From Pseudomonas asplenii (GTDB taxonomy: Bacteria; Pseudomonadota; Gammaproteobacteria; Pseudomonadales; Pseudomonadaceae), in the NCBI RefSeq assembly GCF_900105475.1, contig NZ_LT629777.1, positions 4,712,001 through 4,776,000 on the forward strand: a DNA stretch of 64,000 bases. The letters run 5' to 3'. The translations under genes were made by a program, and so were the position numbers. Shown one piece after another: positions 10,301-22,300 of the stretch (positions are counted from its first letter, which is position 1; every line of letters starts with the position of its first letter). The notes under the pieces were generated by a model, which worked only from the letters and a program-made list of their open reading frames with translations, had not been told where the DNA came from and did no database searches.

Positions 10301-13300
10301 CTCGCGAGGATGTACCAGGCGACAAACGCCTGGTGGCTTACTACACCCTGGCCGAAGGGCATACTTCGGTGGACATCGACAGCCTGCGCCGTCATCTGCA
10401 GGAAAAACTGCCGGAGTACATGGTCCCGGCCATCTACGTCGCACTGGAAAAACTGCCGCTGACGCCGAACGGCAAGCTGGACCGCAAGGCCTTGCCAGCG
10501 CCGGACCTCGACGCATTGAACCGCCGTGGCTACGAAGCGCCACAAGGTGAAACCGAAATCGCCCTCGCCGAGATCTGGCAAAAACTGCTGGGTGTTGCGC
10601 AGGTCGGTCGCCATGACCATTTCTTCGAACTGGGCGGCCACTCACTGCTGGCCGTCAGCCTGATCGAGCGTATGCGCCAGGCCGGCCTGAGCGCCGACAT
10701 CCGGGTATTGTTCAGCCAACCGACCCTGGCGGCCCTGGCCGGCGCCGTCGGTAGCGGACGTGAAATCGTGGTCCCGGCCAACGCTATCCCAGCCGGCTGC
10801 GAGCACATCACTCCGGACCTGCTGCCGCTGATCAGCCTCGACCAGGCCGCGATCGACCGGATTGTCGCCAGCGTGCCGGGCGGTGCGGCAAACGTGCAGG
10901 ACATCTACCCGCTGGCGCCGTTGCAGGAGGGGATTCTCTATCACCACCTGGCCGCCGAACAGGGCGATCCCTACGTCCTTCACGCGTTGTTCAGCGTGGC
11001 GAACCGCGAGCGTTTGGACGCCTTTGCCCAGGCACTGCAACAGGTCATCGACCGTCATGACATCCTGCGCACCGCCGTGCTCTGGCAAGACCTCGACGAA
11101 CCGGTCCAGGTCGTCTGGCGCCAGGCGCGGCTGCACTGTGAGGCCCTGGAGTTGGACCCGCATGCCGGTGAGGCACTGAGCCAGCTCAAGGAGCGCTTCG
11201 ATACCCGTCACTCGCAGTTGGACGTGACCCAGGCCCCACTGATGCAACTGGTGTTTGCCGAGGATAAGGGCCAACAGCGTTGGGTGGCGATGTTGCGCTT
11301 CCATCACATGGCCCTGGACCATACCGCTCTGGAGGTGGTCCGTCATGAAATCCAGGCGAATCTGCTGGGGCAGGCCGAACAGCTGGGCAGTCCGGTGCCG
11401 TACCGCAACTATGTGGCCCAGGCGCGCCTGGGGAACAGCCAGGCCGAACACGAGCAGTTCTTTTGCGGCATGCTCGGCGATATCGATGAGCCGACCCTGC
11501 CATTCGGCCTGCGCGATGTTCAGGTCGACGGTCATCTGATCGACGAAGTCAGTTCTGTTCTGCCATCGGCCCTGAGCCAGCGGCTGCGGGCTCTGGCCCG
11601 GCGGTTGGGGGTCAGCGCCGCGAGCCTGCATCACCTGGCCTGGGCTCAGGTGTTGGGCCAGGTCTCGGGTAAACAGGACGTGGTATTCGGCACCGTGTTG
11701 ATGGGCCGGATGCAGGGCGGCGAGGGGGCCGACCGGGCATTGGGCATGTTTATCAATACCTTGCCGCTGCGGGTCGCCGTGGGCGGGCAGGGGGTAGAGG
11801 TCGGGGTCAAGGCGGTTCACGGGCGGCTCACCGCGTTGCTTGGCTACGAGCATGCGTCCCTGGCCCTGGCTCAACGTTGCAGTGGCGTGGCCGCGCCAAC
11901 GCCACTGTTCAGTGCCTTGCTCAACTACCGGCACAGCGCCGTGGGCAGCGTTTCCGAGCAGGCGTTGCAGGCCTGGCAAGGCATCGAGATTCTCAGCAGT
12001 GAAGAGCGCACCAACTACCCGCTGACGTTGTCGGTGGACGACCTGGGCGAGGATTTCTCCCTGAGTGTCCTGGCACTGCAGGGCATTGGTGCACAACGCG
12101 TCTGCGATTACATGTTCACGGCTCTGGTGAATCTGGCCGAGGCTCTGGAGCAGGCGCCCCAGACGCCGCTGTCCGAGCTTTCGATCCTGCCGGCCGCCGA
12201 ACGCGAGCAATTGCTGGTGGGCTTCAATGCCAGCCAGCGCGACTATCCACGCACGCAAACCGTCCATGGCCTGTTCGAAGCCCTGGTCCGTCAGCAACCC
12301 GAGGCATGCGCGGCCATCCACGACGGCGTATCGCTCAGCTACGCCGACCTCAACGCCCGCGCCAACCGCCTGGCCCGCCATCTGCGCGACCTCGGCGTAC
12401 AACCGGGTGACAGCGTGGCGATTCTGCTGGAGCGCTCCCACGACCTGCTGGTCAGCCAGTTGGCGGCACTCAAGTGCGCGGCGGTCTACGTACCGCTGGA
12501 TATCAATGCGCCGATCGAGCGCCAGGCATTCATGATCGAGGACAGCCAGGCGAAAACTCTGCTGACCCACAGTCAGGTTGCACTGGCTACTTCAGCGCAG
12601 CGGGTAGAACTGGACCGTCTGGACCTGTCTCACCTCGACCAGGCTGATCTGGGACTTGTCCAGTCCAGCGAAAGCGTGGCGTACATCATGTACACCTCTG
12701 GCTCCACCGGTACGCCAAAAGGCGTGCTGGTACCACACCGAGCCATCAGCCGACTGGTGCTGAACAACGGCTATGCCGATTTCAACGCCCAGGACCGAGT
12801 GGCATTTGCCTCCAACCCGGCTTTCGACGCCAGTACCCTGGATGTCTGGGCGCCGCTGCTCAATGGCGGCTGCGTGGTGGTGATCGGACAGGATGACCTG
12901 CTCACGCCGGTGAACTTCCAGCGCCTGTTGCTGGAACACTCGGTGACGGTGCTGTGGATGACCGCCGGGCTGTTCCATCAGTACGCTTCGGGCCTGGGCG
13001 AGGCGTTCTCGCGCCTGCGCTACCTGATCGTCGGCGGTGATGTGCTGGACCCGGCGGTGATTGCGCGGGTGCTGGCACACAGTGCTCCCGAACATCTGCT
13101 CAACGGCTACGGCCCGACTGAAGCCACGACCTTCTCCGCAACCTACGAAATCACTGCGGTCGGCAACGGTGCAATTCCGATTGGCCGGCCAGTGGGCAAT
13201 ACCCGTCTGTATGTGCTCGATGCCCAGGGTCAGCTTGTGCCACAAGGGGTGGAAGGCGAGCTGTACATTGGCGGGCAGGGCGTGGCCCTGGGTTACCTGA

Positions 13301-16300
13301 ACCGGGATGACCTGACCGAAGAAAAATTCGTCGCCGATCCGTTCAGCCAAGAGCCGAATGCACGGTTGTACCGCACTGGCGACCTGGTTCGCTGGCGTGC
13401 CGATGGCAACCTGGATTACCTGGGACGCAATGACGCCCAGGTGAAGATTCGTGGGTTCCGTGTCGAGCTGGGCGAAATCGAGGCGCGTCTGGCCGAGCAT
13501 GCCGAGGTTCAGGACGCAGTGGTGCTGTGTCGCGAAGATGAACCGGGCAATAAGCGCCTGGTGGCTTATGTCACGGCGCGAGACTCCGCAACCGTTCTGG
13601 ACATCGAAAGCCTGCGCGACCATCTGCAAGGCGCGCTGCCGGAGTACATGGTGCCGGCGGCCTATGTGCAACTCGATGCCTTGCCGTTGACGGCCAATGG
13701 CAAACTGGACCGCAAGGCCCTGCCGGTGCCGGACGCACAAGCACTGATCAGCCGCGGTTACGAAGCCCCGCAAGGCGAAGTGGAAAGTCTGCTGGCCTCG
13801 ATCTGGGCCGAGGTGCTCAAGGTCGAGCAGGTCGGTCGCCACGACCACTTCTTCGAACTGGGTGGACACTCGTTGCTGGCGGTCAGCCTGATCGAACGCA
13901 TGCGCCAGGCCGGCTTGAGCGCCGATGTACGTGTGCTGTTCAGTCAGCCGACCCTGGCTGCCCTGGCGGCGGCGGTGGGCACCAGCCGTGAGTTCGCGGT
14001 TCCGGCCAACCGGATTGCCCCGGACTGCCAGCGCATCACTCCGGACCTGCTGCCGCTGATCCAGTTGGAGCAGAGCGCTATCGATCGCGTCGTGGCCATG
14101 GTGCCGGGCGGTGCGGCAAACATCCAGGATATCTACCCGCTGGCGCCGTTGCAGGAAGGGATTCTCTATCACCATATCAGCGCCGAAGAGGGCGACCCCT
14201 ATGTGCTGCAAGCGCAGTACGCGTTTGACAGCCGTGCCCGTCTGGATGATTTCGCTCAGGCGCTGCAATCGGTCATCGACCGGCATGACATCCTGCGCAC
14301 CTCCATGCACTGGGAAGGCTTCGACGAGCCGTTGCAAGTGGTCTGGCGGCATGCCGAGCTGAGCATCGAGGAACGTTCGCTGGATCCTCGCGGGGGTGAT
14401 ATCGGCCAGCAGTTGCAGGCCAGTTTCGATCCTCGCCAGGTACGCCTGGATATCCGCCAGGCGCCGATGCTGCACCTGGTCCAGGCCTGGGACGAGCCGA
14501 ACCAGCGCTGGCTGGCGCTGCTGCTGTTCCATCACCTGGTCATGGACCACACCGCGATGGAGGTGGTACAGCACGAGATGCAGGCCTCTCTGCTCGGGCA
14601 GCAGGCGCAACTGGGCGCTGCGGTGCCTTATCGCAACTACGTGGCCCAGGCCCGTCTGGGTGTGAGCCAGGACGAGCATGAGCGCTTCTTCCGCGAGCGC
14701 CTCGGTGATATCGACGAACCGACCTTGCCGTTCGGCCTGCAGGATGTGCAGGGCGACGGTAGCGAAATCGAACAGAGCCACCTGGCGCTGGATGTCGGCC
14801 TGAGTTTGCGTTTGCGAGCCCAGGCCCGTCAGCTCGGGGTGAGCGCGGCGAGCCTGGTGCACCTGGCCTTTGCCCAGGTACTGGGGCAGGTCAGCGGGCG
14901 TGACCAAGTGGTGTTCGGTACGGTACTGCTGGGCCGGATGCAGGCCGGCGATGGCGCCGACCGGGCTTTGGGGATGTTCATCAATACCCTGCCGCTGCGA
15001 GTGACCCTGGACGGTCAAAGCGTGCGCGAGGGGGTCAAGACCACCCACGCCGAACTGACCGCATTGCTCGGCCACGAACACGCCTCCCTGGCATTGGCCC
15101 AGCGTTGCAGCGGCGTGAGCGCGCCACTGCCGTTGTTCAGTGCCTTGCTCAACTATCGCCACAGCAGCCTGACGGTGACCGAGCAGGCGCAAACCGCCTG
15201 GCAGGGCATGCAGGTGCTGGGTGGGGCCGAGGAACGGACCAACTACCCGTTGACCCTCAACGTCGACGACCTGGGAGAAGGTTTTCACTTCACTGCATTG
15301 GTAGCGCAGGTCATTGGTGCGCAACGCCTTTGCGGCTACCTGCAGAGCGCGTTGGAGGCTTTGGTCCAGGCCCTGGAACAGGCACCACAGACCGCCGTAC
15401 AGACGATTTCGATCTTGCCGGCCAGCGAGCGCGCGCAGTTGCTCGAGCACTGGAACCAGGCGGGCGGGGTTTATGCCGCCGATACGTTGATCCATCAGCA
15501 GTTCGAAGCCCGCGCCGCCGAATGGCCAGAGGCCGTGGCATTGGTGTACCAGGATGAAAGCCTGACCTACGGCGAACTCAACGCCCGCGCCAACCAGGTT
15601 GCCCATCGCCTGCTGGCCCTGGGCGTGCGCCCGGACGACCGGGTGGCGATCTGCGTCGAGCGCGGTCTGGCGATGATCGTCGGCCTGCTCGGTATCCTCA
15701 AGTCCGGCGCCGGTTACGTGCCGCTGGATCCGGCCTATCCCCGTGAGCGCCTGGCCTACACCCTGGACGACAGCGCCCCGGTGGCCTTGCTGAGCCAACA
15801 CGCGGTGCGCGAGGCGTTGCCGTCGGTGGATCTGCCGCTGATCAATCTCGACGATAGCGATCTGCAGGACGAATCCGTGCAGAATCCGCAGGTGCCGGGG
15901 CTGACGCCAGCGAGCCTGGCCTATGTGATCTACACCTCCGGCTCCACCGGCCTGCCGAAAGGGGTGATGGTCGAGCACCGGAACGTTGCGCGGCTGTTTT
16001 CGGCCACTGACCACTGGTTCGGTTTCAATGCGCAGGACACCTGGGCGCTGTTCCACTCGTTCGCCTTCGACTTCTCGGTCTGGGAAATCTGGGGGGCGCT
16101 GCTGCATGGCGGCCGCTTGCTGATCGTGCCGCAACTGGTCAGTCGTTCGCCGCAGGATTGCTACGCCCTGTTGTGCAGCGCCGGTGTGACGGTGCTCAAC
16201 CAGACGCCTAGCGCGTTCCGCCAGTTGATTGCCGCCCAGGGCGAGAAGGGTCAGGCCCATGCGCTGCGCCAGGTGATTTTTGGCGGTGAAGCGCTGGACA

Positions 16301-19300
16301 CGGCGATGCTCAAGCCCTGGTATGCCCGAGAAGTGAACGCCAGTACGCAACTGGTGAATATGTACGGCATCACCGAGACCACGGTGCATGTGACCTATTA
16401 CCCGCTACAGGCCGAAGATGCCCAGCGCGTAGGCGCCAGCCCGATTGGCAAACGGATTCCCGACCTGCAGCTCTATGTCCTCGATGCCCGTCGCGAACCG
16501 GTACCGGTGGGTGTGGTCGGCGAACTCTATGTTGGCGGTGCCGGGGTGGCCCGCGGCTACCTGAACCGTGCCGAACTCAGTGCCGAGCGTTTCCTCGACA
16601 ATCCGTTCAGTCGCGAGCCGAATGCGCGGATGTACCGCACCGGCGACCTCGGTCGCTGGCTGGCCGATGGCAGCCTGGAGTACCTGGGCCGTAACGACGA
16701 ACAGGTGAAGATTCGCGGTTTCCGGATCGAGTTGGGCGAAATCGAGGCGCAACTGGCCGCCTGCGAGGGCGTGCGTGACGCCGTGGTGCTGGTGCGCGAG
16801 GACGAGCCGGGCGACAAGCGTCTGGTGGCCTACGTCATCGCTGCCGCCGGCATCGAGCTGGACGCTGCACAACTGCGTAACCAGCTGCGCCTGACGCTGG
16901 CCGAATACATGCTGCCAAGCGCCTTCGTCAGCCTGCAAGCCTTGCCGCTGACCGCCAACGGCAAGCTCGATCGCAAGGCCCTGCCGGCTCCCGATCGCTC
17001 GGCGATGGTCAACCGTGGTTATGAAGCGCCAGTGGGTGACACCGAAGTCGCCATCGCACTGATCTGGCAGGAGCTGTTGCAATTGGAGCAGGTCGGTCGC
17101 CATGACCACTTCTTCGAATTGGGCGGCCACTCGCTGCTGGCAGTAAAACTGATCGAACGTATGCGCCAGATCGACCTCAGTGCCGATGTGCGCGTGCTGT
17201 TCGGCCAACCGACCCTGGCTGCTCTCGCGGCCGCAGTCGGCGGCAAGGCTAAAATCGAGGTGCCGGCCAACCGCATTCCCGAGGGTTGCCAACGCATCAC
17301 CCCGGACATGCTGCCGCTGGTGTCCCTGAGCCAGGACGATATCGACCGCGTGGTGGCCGCCGTGCCTGGCGGGGTGGCCAATGTGCAGGATATCTACGCC
17401 CTGGCACCGTTGCAGGAAGGGATTCTGTATCACCACCTGGCTGCGAGCGAGGGTGACCCGTACCTGCAATACGCGCTGTTCGGCTTCGACAGTCTCGAGC
17501 GCCTGCACAGTTTCGCCCAGGCTCTGCAAGGCGTGGTGGCACGCCACGATATTCTGCGTACCGCCGTGCTCTGGGAAAGCCTGGATGCGCCGGTGCAGGT
17601 GGTCTGGCGCGAAGCGACCCTGGGCCTTGAACAGTTGGCGCTGGACCCGGCGGAGGGCGACATCGTCGAACAACTGCGCGAACGCCTGGACCCACGCCAT
17701 ACCCGCCTGGATATCCGCCAGGCGCCGATGATGCGCATCGGTTATGCGCAAGATCCGCAGAACAACCGCTGGGTTGGCATGTTGCTGTTCCATCACCTGG
17801 TGGACGATGCGACTTCGCTGCGCATTCTCAGCGGCGAAATCGAAGCGCATATGCTCGGTCGACAGGCGCAACTGCCGACGTCCGTGCCTTATCGCAACTA
17901 TGTGGCTCAGGCCTGGCTGGGAGTCAGCCGCGAGGAACACGAAGCGTTCTTCCGCGACATGCTCGGCGATATCGACGAGCCGACCCTGCCATTCGGCCTG
18001 CAGGATGTGCAGGGCGACGGCCGTGGCATCGAGGAAGTCCGCCGGGACGTCGATGCCGATCTGAGCCGACGCCTGCGCTTGCAGGCGCGGCAGCTCGGGG
18101 TGAGCGCCGCCAGCCTGTATCACCTGGCCTGGGCCAGCGTATTGGGTGCCGTGTCAGGCAAGGATGACGTGGTGTTTGGCACCGTGTTGCTGGGTCGCCT
18201 GCAAGGCGGCGAGGGCGCCGACCGGGCCTTGGGCATGTTCATCAACACCTTGCCGCTGCGGGTCACACTGGGTGAGCAGGGGGTGCGCAGTGGTCTGAAG
18301 ACCACCCACACCCGACTCAGCGGGTTGCTCGCCCATGAGCATGCCTCGCTGGTACTGGCGCAGCGTTGCAGCGGTGTGGCCGCGTCGACGCCGCTGTTCA
18401 GTTCGCTGCTCAATTACCGGCAGATCGATATCAGCGTCACCGATCAGGCACTGGCGGCCTGGGACGGCATTCAGGCGCTGGATGGCGAAGAACGGACCAA
18501 CTACCCGCTGACCCTGTCGGTGAATGACCTGGGTGAGGGTTTCAATCTGACGGTCATGACCGAAGCGCAAATCGGCGCCGAGCGGATCTGTGGCTATATG
18601 CACTGCGCCCTGGAAAACCTGGTGCAGGCGCTGGAGCACACCCCGCAAGCGCCATTGGGCAGCGTGAATATCCTGCCCGCGGGCGAGCGCCAGCAGTTGC
18701 TGGAAAACTGGAACACCCCGCATGCCTCGTATGTCGCCGACACCTTGATCCATCGCACGTTCGAAGCCTGGGCGGTGGCGCAGCCGGAGGCCGTGGCGCT
18801 GCAATACGAAGACCGCACGCTGACCTATGGCGAGCTGAATGCCCGCGCCAACCAGGTCGCCCATCAGTTGCTGGCCCTGGGCGTGCGTCCGGATGACCGG
18901 GTGGCGATCTGTGTCGAGCGCAGTCTGGAGATGATTGTCGGCCTGCTCGGCATCCTCAAGTCGGGTGCCGGCTACGTGCCGATCGATCCGGCCTATCCGG
19001 CCGAGCGTATTGCCTTCCAACTGCAGGACAGTGCTCCGGTGGCGGTGTTGGCCGATGCCGCCGGCCTGGCGCTGTCTGGCAGCTTCGACGGCCCGCGGCT
19101 GGATCTGCGCAGCCCGGTGTTGCAGGCCCAACCGAGTACCAATCCACGGGTCAGCGGGATCAGCCCGAACCACCTGGCCTATGTGATCTACACCTCCGGT
19201 TCCACCGGCCTGCCCAAGGGCGTGATGGTCGAACACCGCAACGTCGCGCGGCTGTTCTCGGCCACCAAGGCCTGGTTCGAATTCAACGAGCAGGATGTCT

Positions 19301-22300
19301 GGGCGTTGTTCCACTCGTTCGCCTTCGACTTCTCGGTCTGGGAAATCTGGGGTGCGCTGCTGCACGGCGGGCGTCTGCTGGTGGTGCCGCAACTGGTCAG
19401 CCGCTCGCCCGAGGACTGCTACGCACTGCTGTGCAATGCCGGCGTGACGGTACTCAACCAGACCCCGAGCGCGTTCCGCCAGTTGCTCAACGCCCAGGGC
19501 GAGAGCGATTTGCGGCACTCCCTGCGCCAGGTGATTTTCGGTGGCGAAGCCCTGGAAACCGGCATGCTCAAGCCGTGGTACGCCCGGGTGGCCAACGCCG
19601 GCACCCAGTTGGTGAACATGTACGGCATCACCGAAACCACCGTGCACGTGACTTACTGCCCGCTGGTGGCGGCGGATGCACAGCGGACGGGCGTCAGCCC
19701 CATCGGTGTGCGTATCCCCGATCTGCAGTTGTACGTACTCAATAGCCGGCGCGAGCCGGTGCCGGTGGGAGTCGTCGGTGAGTTGTATGTCGGCGGTGCC
19801 GGCCTAGCGCGAGGTTATCTGAACCGTGACGAACTGACGGCCGAGCGTTTCCTGCCGAACCCGTTCAGCAAGGAGCCCCTGGCGCGGTTGTACAAGACCG
19901 GTGACCTGGGCCGCTGGATGGCCGATGGCAGCCTCGATTATCTGGGCCGCAACGATGACCAGGTGAAGATTCGCGGTTTCCGCATCGAGCTGGGCGAGAT
20001 TGAAGCCGTGTTGGCCGCCTGCGAGGGCGTGCGTGAGGCGGTGGTGCTGGCCCGCGAAGACGAACCGGGGGACAAGCGTCTGGTGGCCTATGTGATCGCC
20101 GCCGCCGGCCATGAGGTGGTGGCCGCCGAACTGCGTGCACAGTTGTTGTTGTCGCTGGCTGAATACATGGTGCCAAGCGCCTTTGTGGCCCTGGACAGCT
20201 TCCCGCTGACCACCAATGGCAAGCTGAACCGCAAGGCGCTGCCGGCGCCGGATGCGCAAGCATTGGTACGGCGTGATTACGCGGCGCCCGAAGGTGCCGT
20301 GGAAACCGCCATTGCCGAGATCTGGCAGTCGCTGCTGCAACTGCCGCAGGTGGGACGCCATGACCACTTCTTCGAATTGGGCGGTCACTCGCTGCTGGCC
20401 GTAAAGCTGATCGAGCGCATGCGTCAGGTTGGCCTGGCGGCCGATGTGCGGGTGCTGTTCAGCCAACCGACGCTGGCGGCCTTGGCCGCAGCCGTGGGCG
20501 GGCAGCAGGCGATCCAGATCCCGGACAACCTGATCACTCCAGACTGCACGCGCATCACCCCGGACATGCTGCCCTTGGCCGATCTGGATCAGGCGGCCAT
20601 CGATCGCATCGTGGCCGGCGTACCGGGTGGCGTGGCCAATGTGCAGGATATCTACGCCCTGGCGCCGTTGCAGGAAGGGATTCTCTACCACCACCTGGCC
20701 GCCCATGAGGGCGACCCCTATGTCTTGCAGGTGCTGTTCGCGTTCGACGACCGCGAGCGTCTGGCCGGCTTCGTCCAGGCCTTGCAGAACGTGGTCGATC
20801 GTCATGACATTCTGCGCACCAGCGTGGCGTGGGAGGGGCTCGACCAGCCGGTGCAGGTGGTCTGGCGCAGTGCGCAACTGAGCGTGGAAGAGGTGGCGGT
20901 CGATCCGGGCGCCGGTGAGGTACTGGCCCTGTTGCACGAGCGTTTCGATCCTCGTCACTACCGCCTGGACGTTGGCCAGGCGCCGCTGATGCGTATTGCC
21001 TATGCCCAGGACAACGCCAACCAGCGCCTGGTGGGCATGCTGCTGTTCCATCACATGGTGCTGGACCATACCGCGCTGGAAGTGGTGGTGGAGGAAATGC
21101 AGGCGAGCCTGCAAGGCCAGGGCGAGCAATTGCCGGTCCCGGTGCCTTATCGCAACCATGTGGCCCAGGCACGCCTGGGGGTCAGTGAAGAGGAGCATGA
21201 GGCGTTCTTCCACGACATGCTCGGTGATATCGAAGAGCCGACGCTGCCTTATGGCATACAGGATGTGCAGGGTGACGGCAGTGGTGTCGAGGAAGTCCAT
21301 CAGGTACTGGACAGCGACCTGAGCCGACGTCTGCGCGTCATCGCACGGCAACTGGGCGTGAGTGCCGCGAGCCTGGCGCACCTGGCCTGGGCTCAGGTGG
21401 TGGGCCGGGTATCGGGCCGCGAGGAAGTGGTCTTCGGTACCGTACTGATGGGCCGGATGCAAGGAGGCGAGGGCACCGACCGGGCCCTGGGCATGTTTAT
21501 CAACACCTTGCCGCTGCGCCTCAGCGTGGGTAGCCAGGGCGCACTGGCCGGGGTCAAGGCCACTCACTTGCGGCTTTCGAAGCTGCTCGGTCATGAGCAT
21601 GCCTCGTTGTCCCTGGCTCAGCGTTGCAGCGGAGTGCCGAGTTCGCTGCCGCTGTTCAGCACCCTGTTCAACTATCGCCACAGTGGCGGCGGTGCTGCCT
21701 CGTCCGAGGCCGTGGCGGCCTGGCAGGGTATTCAGACCCTGAGCATGGAAGAGCGGACCAACTATCCGTTGTGCCTGAACGTCGACGATCTGGGCGAAGC
21801 GTTCATGCTCACCATCCAGGCCGTGGCACAGATCAGCGCCCAGCGGGTTGGCAAATATATGCAGGCAGCGCTGGGCAGCCTGGTGGAAGTCTTGGAACAC
21901 AGGCCGCAGGCAGCCTTGAACAGTCTGTCGATCGTGCCGACCGATGAGCGTGAGCAATTGCTCGTGGGCTTCAACGACACTGCGCTGGAGTACCCGCAGG
22001 CTCAGACCATTCATGGGTTGTTCGAAGCGCAGGTGGTGAGAACGCCTGATGCATTGGCCGTGATCCATGAGGGCAGGAAACTCAGCTATCGCGAGCTTAA
22101 CGAGCAGGCCAACCGTTTGGCCCATGCCTTGCGCAAGCAAGGTGTTCAGCCGGATTCGCGAGTTGGGATCTGCGTCGAGCGCGGCGCCGAGATGGTCGTG
22201 GGGCTGCTGGCGATTCTCAAGGCGGGTGGCGCTTATTTGCCGCTGGATCCGGCGTATCCGGCCGAACGAATCACCTACATGTTGCAGGACAGTGCTCCGG

